Shown here: one piece after another, positions 1 to 9,203 of the stretch
How positions within the stretch are numbered: the stretch's first letter is position 1
Layout of the letters: each line of letters opens with the position of its first letter
DNA from: Perkinsus olseni
Taxonomy: Eukaryota; Perkinsozoa; Perkinsida
DNA: 20,182 nt
Direction of reading: 5' to 3'
NCBI GenBank assembly: GCA_013115125.1
Contig: JABANN010000583.1
Coordinates: 1-20,182 of the forward strand
The notes under the pieces: generated by a model
What the model saw: the letters and a program-made list of their open reading frames with translations, nothing else
Told to the model about the DNA's origin: nothing
Database searches by the model: none
Translations under genes and position numbers: made by a program

Positions 1-907
1 GACAGAGTCTCCCAGACTGGCATCAGAGATCCAATGAGAGCAGGCCATCCACTGGGGCGTGAAATGGCACACTTCTTAGAACTCCAACTCTTCCGAGTGA
101 GACGGTACGCGGTGCGCCAACACTCGAGTTTAATTTCCCATGCGAGTTGGTCGTTGATCAGAGCAAGCAAATACTGCAACTCTCAACTTGAGAATCTGAA
201 GTGCTGCATCAGAGAGAATAGAGAAAAACTTACCTCTATCAAATTATCTTCACCAGTGGTTTCAGTCGAATTGGTTCAATAAGAATAGTTTGCCCCACTC
301 ACCTGTCTCAAAGTTCACAAGCAATCAGCAAGTGCGACGAACAACCGATCCTGGCGACGGCGTAAGCGGACTCCCTCGACCAGAATCATTTTTGCGTGCA
401 AATCGTTAAGTCATCAGACTCGAGTATAGACGACAACGCCTGAAAACAAGTCGCAAGTCGCGCCGAGCACGAGGGCGGAGCGAAGCGATGCACGTTTCGC
501 GGTTTTCTCACCTCTATTGGGTTTCGGGTTTTCGACCTGTAACACGCATGCACCCCGCGAAGGAACTCGCGACGCCAACAGCTAGTAACTGCTGGTGATC
601 GCGTTGATGGACTTTCGAGGGTGGCGAGATCGTCCGAAGGCTCTTGCCGGTGTTGTTGGGAAGCTCAGGAACATCAGCGCACGTTCGGCGTCTCGTGTCG
701 CCAACCCAGTGGACTGTAGCGGTTGATAACGTGTTGGTAGCATAAAATTGGGAGACGCGTTGTTGCTGTCAATCAGCCAGTGGCTTGTCATTGGGTGTAA
801 GAGCGATTAATGGGCTTACTATGTTCAAAAGATATCTTTGACATCCGTGAAAGACGCAGGGTGAGCTTGGATACGGCCAGATTCGTATCAACCTCGAGTG
901 ACCTCAG
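1..907. other. Region without a supportable gene
   Basis: This stretch lies upstream of the first recognisable kinase exon and should contain that gene's 5' exons and promoter, but no segment could be joined to the kinase by frame and motif. Two open stretches exist, 34-282 on the plus strand and 582-791 on the minus strand. Neither has a recognisable domain. A GCGGAGCGAAGC dodecamer, one of seven in the window, is at 475-486. Confidence 0.5.
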
Positions 908-2670
908 GATTCCTCTCTGCTCGGAGACTGCGGAGCTGCTGATATACGGGACCACTACCTCCTCGGCGATAAGATTGGCGAGGGGGCATACGGTCAGGTG
1001 AGTGGTTATCACGGGTTTGAGTGAACCGATGGAGGGCGTGGTCTTATCGACCGGAACTAGGTAACGCAATAGCCAGTCGACTCGTAGCAGCAGCTGAGGT
1101 ATGGAGCTGACTCGGGAGCGAGCAGGGCGACCATTAACCATGATTAGCTATGGATCCCAGGTTGCACGCATGCACATGGATGTGCGTGACATCGCGTTAC
1201 AGTCATTATTATCATGCCAATTAGTATTGCTTCGCTCCGCTCACGGTTTACTGCTGTTGAAGTAGGTAAGGAAATGCCACTGTGTTGAGACGGGTGAGCT
1301 TTACGCAGTGAAAATACTACCCGTGGAGAGGCCTGATAAATCATACGACATGGTGGGATAGAACCTGTGCGGGTTTGGGGGCACCGGGTGTGGACAGGTA
1401 CGGGCTGTAGTTGCTAATGAAGTTAGCGTCTTAGAGAAGTTGAATCATCCCAATGTGTGCAAGTAAGTTTAGAAAGTAAAGACACTGTTTGACGAAAGGA
1501 ATCTTAGGTCGACTTATCATGTGCATGCGTGTAAGATGCTCTATCATGATCAGAGCTCGGGGATTCCCTTTTAGACCTCGAGAGTTCTTCGAAGATGAAT
1601 ATTTTTACTATCAAGTTATGCAGATGTACGGTCCACCGGTCTTAGTTGGCCTCAACTCAAGGTGGGCAGAAGTTGAGCTGTTCTGCATCTTGCATCCTTC
1701 AACCTAAGATTCGCTCCTAACGTGCGGTACCGTAATGGAACGCAACCCCTGATCGCAGTGAGATTGCCCGAGTATCGAATCGCCGACCTCATCAAATCAG
1801 CGTTGAAAGCCTGCGCCTACATTCACAGTCAGCGCATAGTGTAAGAAGGTGGGATAATCTCAAGTTCAGCCATGCGTGATACGGAATAGGTCAGCTTGAT
1901 GACTAGTTGATCTATCTATTCTCTTCAGCCATCGAGATATCAAGGGTGATAACTTTCTCTTCGAGTCGGCTGATGTTGAGCGAGGAGAGCTGGTCATGGT
2001 CGACTTCGGGCTAGCCGTAGAATGTGAGCCCACAGGCGTGCAGCTGGTCATCAGCCGTCTTCTCCTCAGTACAGGATGATGAGACCCTCAAGAAGGCCTG
2101 CGGTACTGTGAGGTGAGCTGCTGCCGCTACTGCTACTGCGGACGAATCATTTGATAGATATTAGGTGGGTGGCCCCTGAAATGCTGCAAGAAGGCTACAA
2201 CAGCGGCTCTGTTGACGTATGGGCAGTTGGTGTTCTATTGTAAGTATGCTACGACGACCTCTTCTGCGATTGCCTAGCGTCAACCTAAGATATGCATGTT
2301 GAGAAAGATATCCTCAGGAGAATAATGCAGGAAAACGATCGACCTTGGATACGCCCTCTTCTCCTCCCTCAAGGTACATTCTAGTGTACGGTTGTTACCC
2401 CTACGATGGGACGGTTGTTCATAACGTCCTGCACAGCATCGTTTACGTACGATGACACGTAGCCAGCCTTCTCGTGATACGCATCTTGCGCTTCTTTAGG
2501 AAGAGCCAGCTTATGTACCAGTAGCTCCAGACTGGGAACCATCTTCAGCGACTAAGAAGTGCTCTGTCTTGACCTTTTTGGTATCTTGCATACTCAACCT
2601 TTAGATTCGTGAAGAAAATGATATCCAAGAACTGGCGGCGGAGACCATCAGCTTCGCAAGCCTTGGATGA
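908..2670 (+). CDS. CAMK/CDPK-like Ser/Thr protein kinase, multi-exon, 5' end not found
   Basis: Kinase that would transfer phosphate from ATP to Ser/Thr of protein targets. Exons by frame: 908-997, 1266-1352, 1398-1462, 1575-1661, 1709-1840, 1929-2037, 2075-2112, 2165-2239, then less certain 2290-2373, 2500-2580 and 2605-2670. Motifs in order: glycine loop KIGEGAYGQV across the first intron, ATP-binding lysine in YAVKIL, helix-C glutamate in NEVSVLEKL, catalytic loop HRDIKGDN, metal-binding VDFGLA, then GTVRWVAPEML and DVWAVGVLL. All catalytic residues are present. The ENFLFE-like spacing after the HRD loop and the YAVKIL start resemble CDPK/CAMK kinases; no EF-hands are seen. Eight exons join with consistent phase and GT-AG ends. 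After DVWAVGVLL the frame is one base out at 2239/2290, and the usual LLxGxxPF segment is missing. The 3' part is therefore either mis-modelled, degenerate, or spliced unusually. Possible stop at 2668-2670. Confidence 0.88.
1662..1708 (+). other. 47-base intron with TCAACCTAAG acceptor
   Basis: Kinase intron starting GTGGGC; the exons either side join in phase. Its last bases are part of the recurrent 12-mer TCAACCTAAGAT (1699-1710). Other exact copies are at 2280-2291, 13893-13904, 19536-19547 and 19782-19793, all on the plus strand. Confidence 0.75.
2581..2604 (+). other. Candidate 24-base intron
   Basis: The segment starts GTATCTT and ends CAACCTTTAG. Removing it joins two open segments in the same phase near the end of the kinase gene. 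Its 3' end resembles the recurrent acceptor TCAACCTAAG. Its length is a multiple of three, so phase alone does not prove it, but retaining it puts a TAG in frame. Confidence 0.45.
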
Positions 2671-3018
2671 CACATGGTGAGTCGCGAATTGACTGCGCCA
2701 CCTCGTTGTAGTCGGTGTAGTTGTAGAGCATGACCAGATTGGGCTCATATTGAACGGTATAGAGTGATGGATAGTTGAAAGGGTGGGAGTTAGAAGCGGT
2801 TTCACTAGGTAGTGATGATGACGCTAGTGAACACACAGTTCGCTTATGTTATGGAGACAGTATAGGGCTTTCCTCTCGCGCGAGAAACCCTGCTTGGAAG
2901 CTCTCTACCTTCCATTTTATCGTTGTTATACCATAACATACCCAACTCTTGAGGCATCATTCCGCAGTAGAGCAGGACGATTTGAACAACGGACTCCAGC
3001 TTGGACAGGTTCCTTGAA

Positions 3019-6000
3019 ATGGCGAAGGCCAAACCGACAATTCTTACAGTCGCTGAGAGGAAGGCAAAGGCGATCAAGCGAGCTGCGGCGAGAATAAAAA
3101 TAGCGGAGCGAAGCACGACCGACCGCATATCTAACCAGGATCATCAACCCGTGATAGTTTCGTCATCAGAGCGGTACGTGCCCGTCTGGGGCCCCAGCCT
3201 GATTGTGCAATTCGCTCAGTCCGGCTGCTTCGTCACCATCCGCGGGAGTCGGGGAACTGTCGGGTCGCGGAGATGAGGACTTCATCAGCGGCGAAGGCCC
3301 CTCTTGGTCGGTCGATGGATCTGCGGGGATGGGAGTGAGAATAATGTCGAAGGCAGGGATCGAACTCGGGACCTTCAGGCGGAAGTACCGTCGTCTCCGA
3401 AGGCACCAACAGATGAGGGGAAGGAAGAAGTGGCAGCTGAGGTGAGGAGATCCCTTCATGGTTTAGTCGTCACTTCCAATACCAACTTTCCCCCAAATCA
3501 TGCGTGGTCAACCTGGAGTTGGGCGTCCGTAGGTTGCTCTTGAACCAGTTGAATGATCAAAATTGAATCTTCCGTTGTGATAAACTTTACCCGATTCCCA
3601 CGAGCGAGACTCCCGAAAGCTACGCCCGATCGATTCTGTATTGCTCACGGGTCAACATAAGATTCTCTACCACCCGCGACTTTGATGAAAGGTCGGCGGT
3701 GCTAGGTAGAGGATGAGGCTAGGAAGGTCGTGGGTATATCAGAGTAGCCATTGGCATCCGTTCTTGCGAGCTTCGTCCGACTGTGCTCATCCATGTCCGA
3801 AAGACACCCTTGGTTTTCCACGCGAGGATGCTTCACTAGAAATACAACAGAGTTGCTCAAAGGGTGCGTACTGCCCGGCTTCTCACAATTTACCGGATTT
3901 CGCATGATCGAGAATTTCATGGGAAAATCAAAAAATTACATGAATTGGTAAAATTAATTTCCTAATTCGTGAAATTGAGTGATGAATCGTATCACTCTCA
4001 CTAGGAGCCTCCGAAAGCGGACCAAGGTCAATCGGCCTCGAGCAAGCGAGCGCCGGTATCTCCGAGTTTATTCGTCACCGCTGCGCCCTCCGTTGGTCAG
4101 CGGACGGAAGTAACACCAGTGGACCCTCTCAAGTAGGTCTAGGGTCATCAACCTGGTGGTATCTTTTGCGCTAGGTTTATCTCACTACTGCCAAGCACAG
4201 CGGAGAGGCATCGTCATCATCATCGTCAGCTTGCGGACGATAAAGATTCCACTAGAGGGCCGAAGGTGGTGTTGGAGGCTTTCTGACACCTCTAGCTGTC
4301 GTACTTTTCCCAGGTTGAGGGACTGTTGAGATCGGTGAGTGTGGCACTGAAGAACGACTTGGATGATGATGACGACGACGATGCTTCGGATGTGTGCGAA
4401 GGAGAGGATGGTATGCTTTGGGTGGGGATCGAACCGGGAACCTTCGGAATGGCAGGTCGAGGCAGCAAGACGAAGGGAGGATCTTTGACAAGAGTCATTC
4501 CAGCTCACTTCTCGGGGTCTCGGCCTGCCAAAGTATGATACCCCTCCTTTACGAAACCGTTGCGGAATGTAGTTCATCGAGAATTGCTCATGATGTTCGT
4601 CGGCCTGTCTGGCAGTTCTCGCTCGCCCGCTAGGATTCGCCGGAGGCTACCGTATCGTGAATTGAACCAATGAATCGACTTTGTGGCGATGAGGATGGGG
4701 AGCATCTTTTATTGTTGATGGTCTGTGCAGGACCAACTGCGGCAAGAGTCGAAGGACTACCAGGTGAAAGCAGATAACATTCTGGACAAACTCAACACTG
4801 AGTGGGTCATCTCATCAAGCGTAAAATTTCAGTGGTGGACAGGATGTCGAACGTGCGGCACATTTCGGGCTCTCACTAGCTGCAGCCGCCTGTTGACATC
4901 ATAATTTTCGGCACGTCGGTTCGTTGTGATGTTGGTCGTGAGGTCCGCTCTGGCAACCGCTATAGTTGCTAGTGCCGGATACATACGAGACCCCACTGAG
5001 TTGTCCACTCGAGCAGCTTCGACCGAGGCAGGGCCGAAGCCGTGCTTGGGACCCTGACTGCACACGAAGAGAGCACCTTTTTCCTAGGCTCTGGAGGTTT
5101 CATCTCCTCGGTGCTTCTTCTGTTGATTGCGGAGCTACTTTTCCTCCTTCAGACACATGCACGGCGTTAAACGAGGGAATAGGATCGCGGACTTTGTCTT
5201 AAATCGGTCTGCGCTGGCGCCAGGTGAGACGAGTATCGGATGGAGTGGTAGGGGTGTAAGCGGTTAAGAGTAGAACGAACTGCAGTAGTAATTCTGAACA
5301 CGTGTAACACGCTTGTGTGACTTCCTTCGGCACTCAGCTTCCGTCAGGTCCGAATAAGAATCCTCTCGGTAACAATCGATTCATTTCGTTCCCGCCTAAC
5401 GCCAACACAAGCAGTACTACTGAGATGAGCCGGGAGAGAGCGATGGTAGAATCTGGGAAGTGGTGGTAATCTTGCAATCTTGCTATTTCTCAACGGTCCT
5501 TTAGATGATGGATTTCCGGTCGGTGCTGCCTGGAGAAGTACCCCCATCTGCTGAAGCTGCAGAGACTCAGATGCAGAAGCGATTATCGTTAGAGGGTCTT
5601 GAAGGGGTGAGAAAAGTACTCTGGGCGGGACTTGAACCCGCAACCTTTGAATTAGAAGTCCAACGCTCTATCCGATTGAGCCACCAGAGCTCTTGTTTGT
5701 GTCGGCTATATAACATTGTCCTCACTTTCAGGATATCGAGCAAGAGAGTTCCAATCGAGGTAAGCCTCTCATTCTTGGCCACCGCGGCCTTGATATTGTA
5801 AAGCCGTTCGACTCTAGCAAACTTCACTTCACTTGCCGCGTGACGTTACTATACTGTTACGCACGCAAAAGCTTTGCTCAACTCGCCGTGTGACTACTGA
5901 GTTCTACGGGATCAAGGACTTTCGAACCCATCCCATCGTGAATTATTCTTTGGCTGGTATACCTGTCCCTTATTCAAGCTATGGCGGTTGCTAGCATTCT

Positions 6001-8665
6001 GTGCTTTTCCTCTTCTGAGAACTTCTCAGTGAGAAGCATACGTGCGGAAGTCCATGTCGATTCCTTGAAACTCGCTGACCTTTCCCTTCATCATCAGAGG
6101 GTCGGCTTAGTTACTAACGACCAACACTGGCGGCCTTCGATTGAGGAGAAGCGGCAGAGAGGTGAGCCCTCTTCAGGGGTGTTGTTCTATTGGGGGTGTC
6201 TTGTAGCAGGGGTTCGGCGGAGGCAGAGGCTTGCTGCGGGTAGTGAGCAGGCGGAAGTCTCCCAACGGTGAGTCGGGAGTGTCTGGAAGATGGCGGTGGT
6301 CCTCCTAGGCGTGGAAGACTATTGTTGTTTTGTGGAGAACTTACTGTCGTATGATGGCGGCTTATTCGCGTCAGGGGATTTGTTATCTCACGCTCGGTTA
6401 GAAGTCTCACCCGTGGCTCTTCCCGGTCGGGGCTTCCCCGATTGACAACGTGAACGGTCGAGAGGAGTGAGGCTAGTAGTTGTCGCCTCGGCCGCTGAGT
6501 TGGACAGGCTACCAGTCTGTAGACGGCGAGCTAGATCGTGACGTAGCGCCATGGTTGCGTCAGAGAGGATAGCGAGGTTCTCCATGTTAGTGGGATCGTC
6601 TACCAATCGGCCTGGCAGCGGTCACCTGAGTTCGCTTCACTGGGCGTATCTTTCAGAAACTACGACCCTGGTCGTTTTAATACGAACAAGACGGTCAGTT
6701 CGGGCGGGCTCTCAGTAGGGTGATCGAGGAGAGGGGAGGTCCCGGGTTCGATCCCGGGATGCGCCGTAGCCCATAATGATTACCCGTTTGATGATATCTT
6801 GTTGTCGCTCTTTAGCGTTGAGTGGAGTTTGTCAGCTGTCACGCGCCACGAAAATAGGGGTGCGCCCGGGCCTCTGTGGACCTGAGTAACTGCGAGGGTC
6901 AAGCTGCGTATCTTTGCTAGTATCTGACTGAGAGGGTGTCAAGGACAATCGCTAGCGCTTGCCGAAGATACGCTCCTGATACCTTGAGGTTAACCTGTGT
7001 GAAGCAACAATGATGAAGATATTCGTGTTGTCTATGTCGTCTCTCCCACCATGACCGATCTTCGATGGTTTTGATAGCCTGGTGAAATCGGTGAGCACAA
7101 TCACCGTGGCGTTATGCCCGTTGTAAATCGTTTTACCGTTAAGCGCTCGATTCGCGGTCTACGGAAGGTTTTCTAGCTTCCGCTACTGTCCGCATGCCGA
7201 GCGAGTTGCAGAGGCCATCATCATCATCCAAGACGAACTCAGGTCAACTTGGAAGAATTGCAGCTCTTGGGATAGAGGGTCGAGTGTCCGCACAGGCCTG
7301 ATTCGGAGGGTGGGGCATGGCTAGAGGTTGATGCGGGAAGGTCAAGCGTGCAGCAGATGGAAAAAAAGATACCATCGTGGATGAGTACTGTGCCGAAGTT
7401 CTTCTGAAGGGCGATCGGACATCATCTCTATGGACTTCTTTGTATCAGTTTTATATTATGCCACATGCCGGGATCGAACCAGAGACCTACTGACAGGAGG
7501 CCCCAACAGTCCACCTTCAGACTCAGGCCCGATCAGCTAGAAGTGGGCCATGGAAGAGTGATGAATTTAGTGGCGCGTGACGCTATCATGATCGATCCCC
7601 TGGTCAGATTTCGCATCGTCAACCTCGGTCATCCCGAGGCCCCCCTCCTCTTCCGTGTCGTCACTTCCCCGCGGAAGATGAGGAGTCGACCGGTGAGCCG
7701 CGAATCTAAGGTTGATGCTTGCCGGATACAAATCAGCTCCTCATTGCAAGACTCCCCTGCGCTCACTAGACCTTCCTCAGTGCCACTGCGATCCTCGGAT
7801 GCTGGTAATACCAGACTCGATCGAGAGAACAGAGTACTGCAACGGCAGCTAGACCAGCAACGACGCCGTGTCGAGGACATGTCCGACGTACTGCGGTACT
7901 CGAGGGAAGAGCGGCAAAGGCTGGAGCACCAGGTGAGGGGAGGGGGCTTATCGAACTTAGACGGGCTCATTTCTGGAAGTTGCACTTTAACGAGAAGGGC
8001 GGACCGTGAAATTAGAAACTAACGCGTTCAGGAACGTCTAGAACAACGGCTATAGGGTCTAACGGAGAAACTGATTCAGCATTCAAGGGATTTTCTGAGA
8101 AAATGGTGAATGGGCTCGGTGAGATAATACGATTCGTCGACGGAGCCTCCCTTAACAATATTGATGCTTCGATGGGAATGCTAGACAGTTTATTCTCAGT
8201 CGAAGTGTGTCCGTCTTGATGGTCGCCGTTCAAGGCTTAGGAAGGTCTTTGCTGCCGTTATTTCTTCGTGGGACACTCTTAGAGATGGGCGACAGTACGG
8301 GTACGGTCTGGTACGGAGTACGGTACGGGTAGTACGAGTACGGCTCCGTACTAACCGTACTACCCGTCGCAGCGGTTCCCAAGTACCGTACTAGTACGCC
8401 GTACTTGAAGTACGGCGTACTTCCTCGGCCGTACTTTCCTCGACCTCAGTACGGTTGCCCAGCTCTAGATGCTCTCGCAATTTTCTCCAGAGGAGTCGGT
8501 CGGCTCTTAGACGATTCAGTTTTGCTACCGACATGAATGAAATGCTTCTTCATGACGACCTCCCCCGCTGTTCAGATGAGAGAGGCTGATGCTGCTTTAG
8601 ATGAGTCGCAAAGTATGCTGGATGGCAATAACGCGATGAAGGAAATGTTGGCCAAGGAATTGTGA
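3019..8665 (+). CDS. Charged, partly coiled-coil protein of unknown function, many exons
   Basis: Not recognised. Start chosen at the ATG at 3019 (MAKAKPTILTVAERK), followed by a Lys/Arg/Ala-rich helix. Exons by phase: 3019-3173; 3220-3334 (Ser/Gly/Asp-rich); 3418-3441 (GKEEVAAE; acceptor at 3412 also possible); 4314-4410 (includes seven consecutive Asp); 4456-4532; 4731-4801 (DQLRQESKDYQVKADNILDK, coiled coil); 5505-5606; 5732-5759 (DIEQESSNR); 7510-7932 (ends in the strong coiled coil RLDRENRVLQRQLDQQRRR); possibly 8056-8105; 8576-8665 (acidic helical end, stop 8663-8665). Junctions from 3220 to 4801 keep phase; links from 4802-5504, 5760-7509 and 8106-8575 are missing. The last exon also has a usable donor at 8662, so this gene could continue into the downstream Sfi1-like gene. 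Four of its introns contain tRNA-like sequence. A structural or cytoskeletal role is only a guess from the coiled coils. Confidence 0.55.
3335..3417 (-). repeat. tRNA-like sequence (T-arm, antisense) filling an intron
   Basis: The intron starts GTGAGAATAATG. Twenty bases in, at about 3355-3374, it reads as the complement of a tRNA T-arm (GGGATCGAACTCGGGACC). Read on the minus strand, anticodon-arm-like and D-arm-like stretches follow back to the CCAACAG acceptor at 3412. T-stem pairing is imperfect, so it is not a working tRNA. The 3' end GGCACCAACAG resembles that of the intron ending at 7509 (GGCCCCAACAG). Confidence 0.6.
3442..4313. other. Long intron or unassigned region
   Basis: The exons on either side (ending 3441 and starting 4314) join in phase, so the whole stretch may be one intron of about 870 bases. 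A less AT-balanced tract near 3905-3985 contains an imperfect inverted repeat of the type CATGAATTGG/CCTAATTCGTG. No gene or RNA was recognised. Confidence 0.4.
4411..4455 (-). repeat. 45-base intron made of a tRNA 3'-half-like sequence
   Basis: The flanking exons 4314-4410 and 4456-4532 join in phase across it. Fifteen bases after the donor GTATGC the sequence GGGGATCGAACCGGGAACC (4425-4443) is the complement of a T-arm. The rest of the intron has the length of the following anticodon-arm half. It is too short and unpaired to be a tRNA. Confidence 0.6.
4802..5504. other. Unassigned stretch between exons
   Basis: About 700 bases between two exons of the coiled-coil gene. A small exon candidate, 5348-5368 (VRIRILS, between a CAG acceptor and a GTAAC donor), keeps phase 0, but nothing else supports it. 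No other feature was recognised. Confidence 0.3.
5607..5731 (+). other. Intron hosting an antisense tRNA gene
   Basis: Donor GTGAGAAAAG at 5607 and acceptor TTTCAG ending at 5731. The flanking exons join in frame. The pol III terminator run of the minus-strand tRNA (AAAA on plus, 5612-5615) overlaps the donor region, so tRNA transcription and mRNA splicing use the same bases. Confidence 0.7.
5617..5690 (-). tRNA. tRNA-Arg(UCU), antisense inside an intron
   Basis: Complete cloverleaf on the minus strand. Acceptor stem GCTCTGG pairs with CCAGAGT; the first pair is G-U, as in yeast tRNA-Arg(UCU). D-arm is GCTC/GAGC, anticodon stem TTGGA/TTCAA with loop CTTCTAA (anticodon TCT), T-stem GCGGG/CCCGC with loop TTCAAGT. 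The A box TGGCTCAATCGG and B box GGTTCAAGTCC match the pol III consensus, and a TTTT run follows directly. There is no tRNA intron. It decodes AGA. It is the only one of nine tRNA-like sequences in the window with all stems intact and is probably a functional gene. Confidence 0.93.
5760..6113. other. Unassigned intronic stretch
   Basis: It follows the exon ending at 5759. A plus-strand open stretch starts at 5981 but has no recognisable domain. A loose B-box-like string lies at 5921-5933 on the minus strand. Nothing else was recognised. Confidence 0.3.
6114..6585 (-). CDS. Possible small antisense gene, two exons, unknown product
   Basis: On the minus strand an ATG at 6585 opens a frame (MENLAILSDATMALRHDLAR) of 58 codons plus one base, ending at a good donor GTGAGACTT (6410). 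A 67-base intron (6344-6410) ends ...CGACAG. The next exon (6343-6114) continues in the right phase to a TAG. The predicted protein is 134 residues: a short helical start, then a Ser/Pro/Ala/Gln-rich tail. GT-AG ends plus preserved phase across an intron not divisible by three support it. Against it, a plus-strand reading of 6098-6270 is also open and could contain exons of the host gene. It would be nested antisense in a long intron of the coiled-coil gene. No function can be named. Confidence 0.42.
6586..7441. other. Unassigned stretch with one tRNA-like motif
   Basis: About 850 bases with no convincing exon. A tRNA-like T-arm lies at 6737-6759. The AAGATAC/GTATCTT heptamer occurs at about 6650, 6910, 6966 and 7367. 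A shortened antisense form of the GGCGCGCG element is near 6839-6856. Confidence 0.35.
6737..6759 (+). repeat. tRNA T-arm-like hairpin after a possible donor
   Basis: GGTCCCGGGTTCGATCCCGG forms a perfect five-pair T-stem with a TTCGATC loop. A possible 5' splice site GTGATC is 17 bases upstream at 6720, after a small candidate exon that reads FGRALSR. The upstream sequence does not fold into the rest of a tRNA: only GGCG/CGCC of an acceptor stem is seen. Confidence 0.5.
7442..7509 (-). repeat. Intron with antisense tRNA-like sequence
   Basis: Candidate donor GTATCAG at 7442; acceptor CCCCAACAG at 7509 opens the long exon 7510-7932 in phase. CGGGATCGAACCAGAGACCT at 7469-7488 is the complement of a T-arm. 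The 3' end is close to that of the intron ending at 3412, suggesting the two introns are related. The stems are too degraded for a working tRNA. Confidence 0.5.
8280..8467. mobile_element. MITE-like foldback element rich in GTACGG
   Basis: A 188-base block of GTACGG/CCGTAC words in both orientations. It is bounded by 18-base inverted ends: TAGAGATGGGCGACAGTA at 8280-8297 and the complement of TAGAGCTGGGCAACCGTA at 8450-8467, 15 of 18 identical. The outermost TA could be a TA target duplication as in Tc1/mariner-related MITEs, which is inference. The interior can fold on itself at several points and has no ORF. It lies in an intron of the coiled-coil gene (8106-8575). Confidence 0.65.
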
Positions 8666-9203
8666 GCCGCTCGAAAAGAGTCGTGGCGTGCATGAACACT
8701 CATGATATCGTTATAGTGCTTTTACTAATCGCGTTTGAATTATTATGGACAGGATTTTCCTATTTCGCATGGCGTGAATTTACAGGTATTTCGTGAGAAA
8801 CGCGTAGGAACCTAATTACTCTTTTGTGAAGTTTTTTCAGGAAGTATCTTTGTTCTACTCGTGCACGCAGCAGAACAGCTCGACTTAGTATCAGAATTTT
8901 ACCGGTGTCATGAAGAGAACTTCATCATTTTCAGGTTCTTTTCAGGTTGAAGAGTACCTGGTACTTATGTAGCTCAGACGGAAATTCCAATTTTTTTTTC
9001 ATTTTTCGTCATTTTTCGAAAAATATTTCCGTTATCTGCTCCCTCGCGAGAGATTTCCGGTACTTAGTTCAAAGTGATTCGACAGTCTTCAAAGTAACCC
9101 CGGTTTTCGGGAAAAATATAATTTTCGTTAACAGCAGAAAAATCTGTCCCCTTCTCTGCTCGGATTTTTCCAATTTTCAGAGACAGTTGTCGCCGAGATT
9201 TGC
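8666..9203. other. AT-richer intergenic or intronic stretch
   Basis: Contains T-rich tracts (for example 8986-9030) and several TTTTCAG-like acceptors, but no exon that fits either neighbour. It would hold the promoter of the Sfi1-like gene if the two genes are separate. Confidence 0.35.

Noticed and set aside
6737-6759. Functional tRNA gene
   Set aside because: The T-arm is perfect, but no acceptor, D or anticodon arm can be folded at the right distances. The same holds for the other tRNA-like copies except 5617-5690.
3019-8665. Reading the coiled-coil and Sfi1-like genes as one gene
   Set aside because: A donor at 8662 makes it possible, but no exon bridges 8666-9203 in phase and there is a good stop at 8663-8665, so they are kept apart with this caveat.
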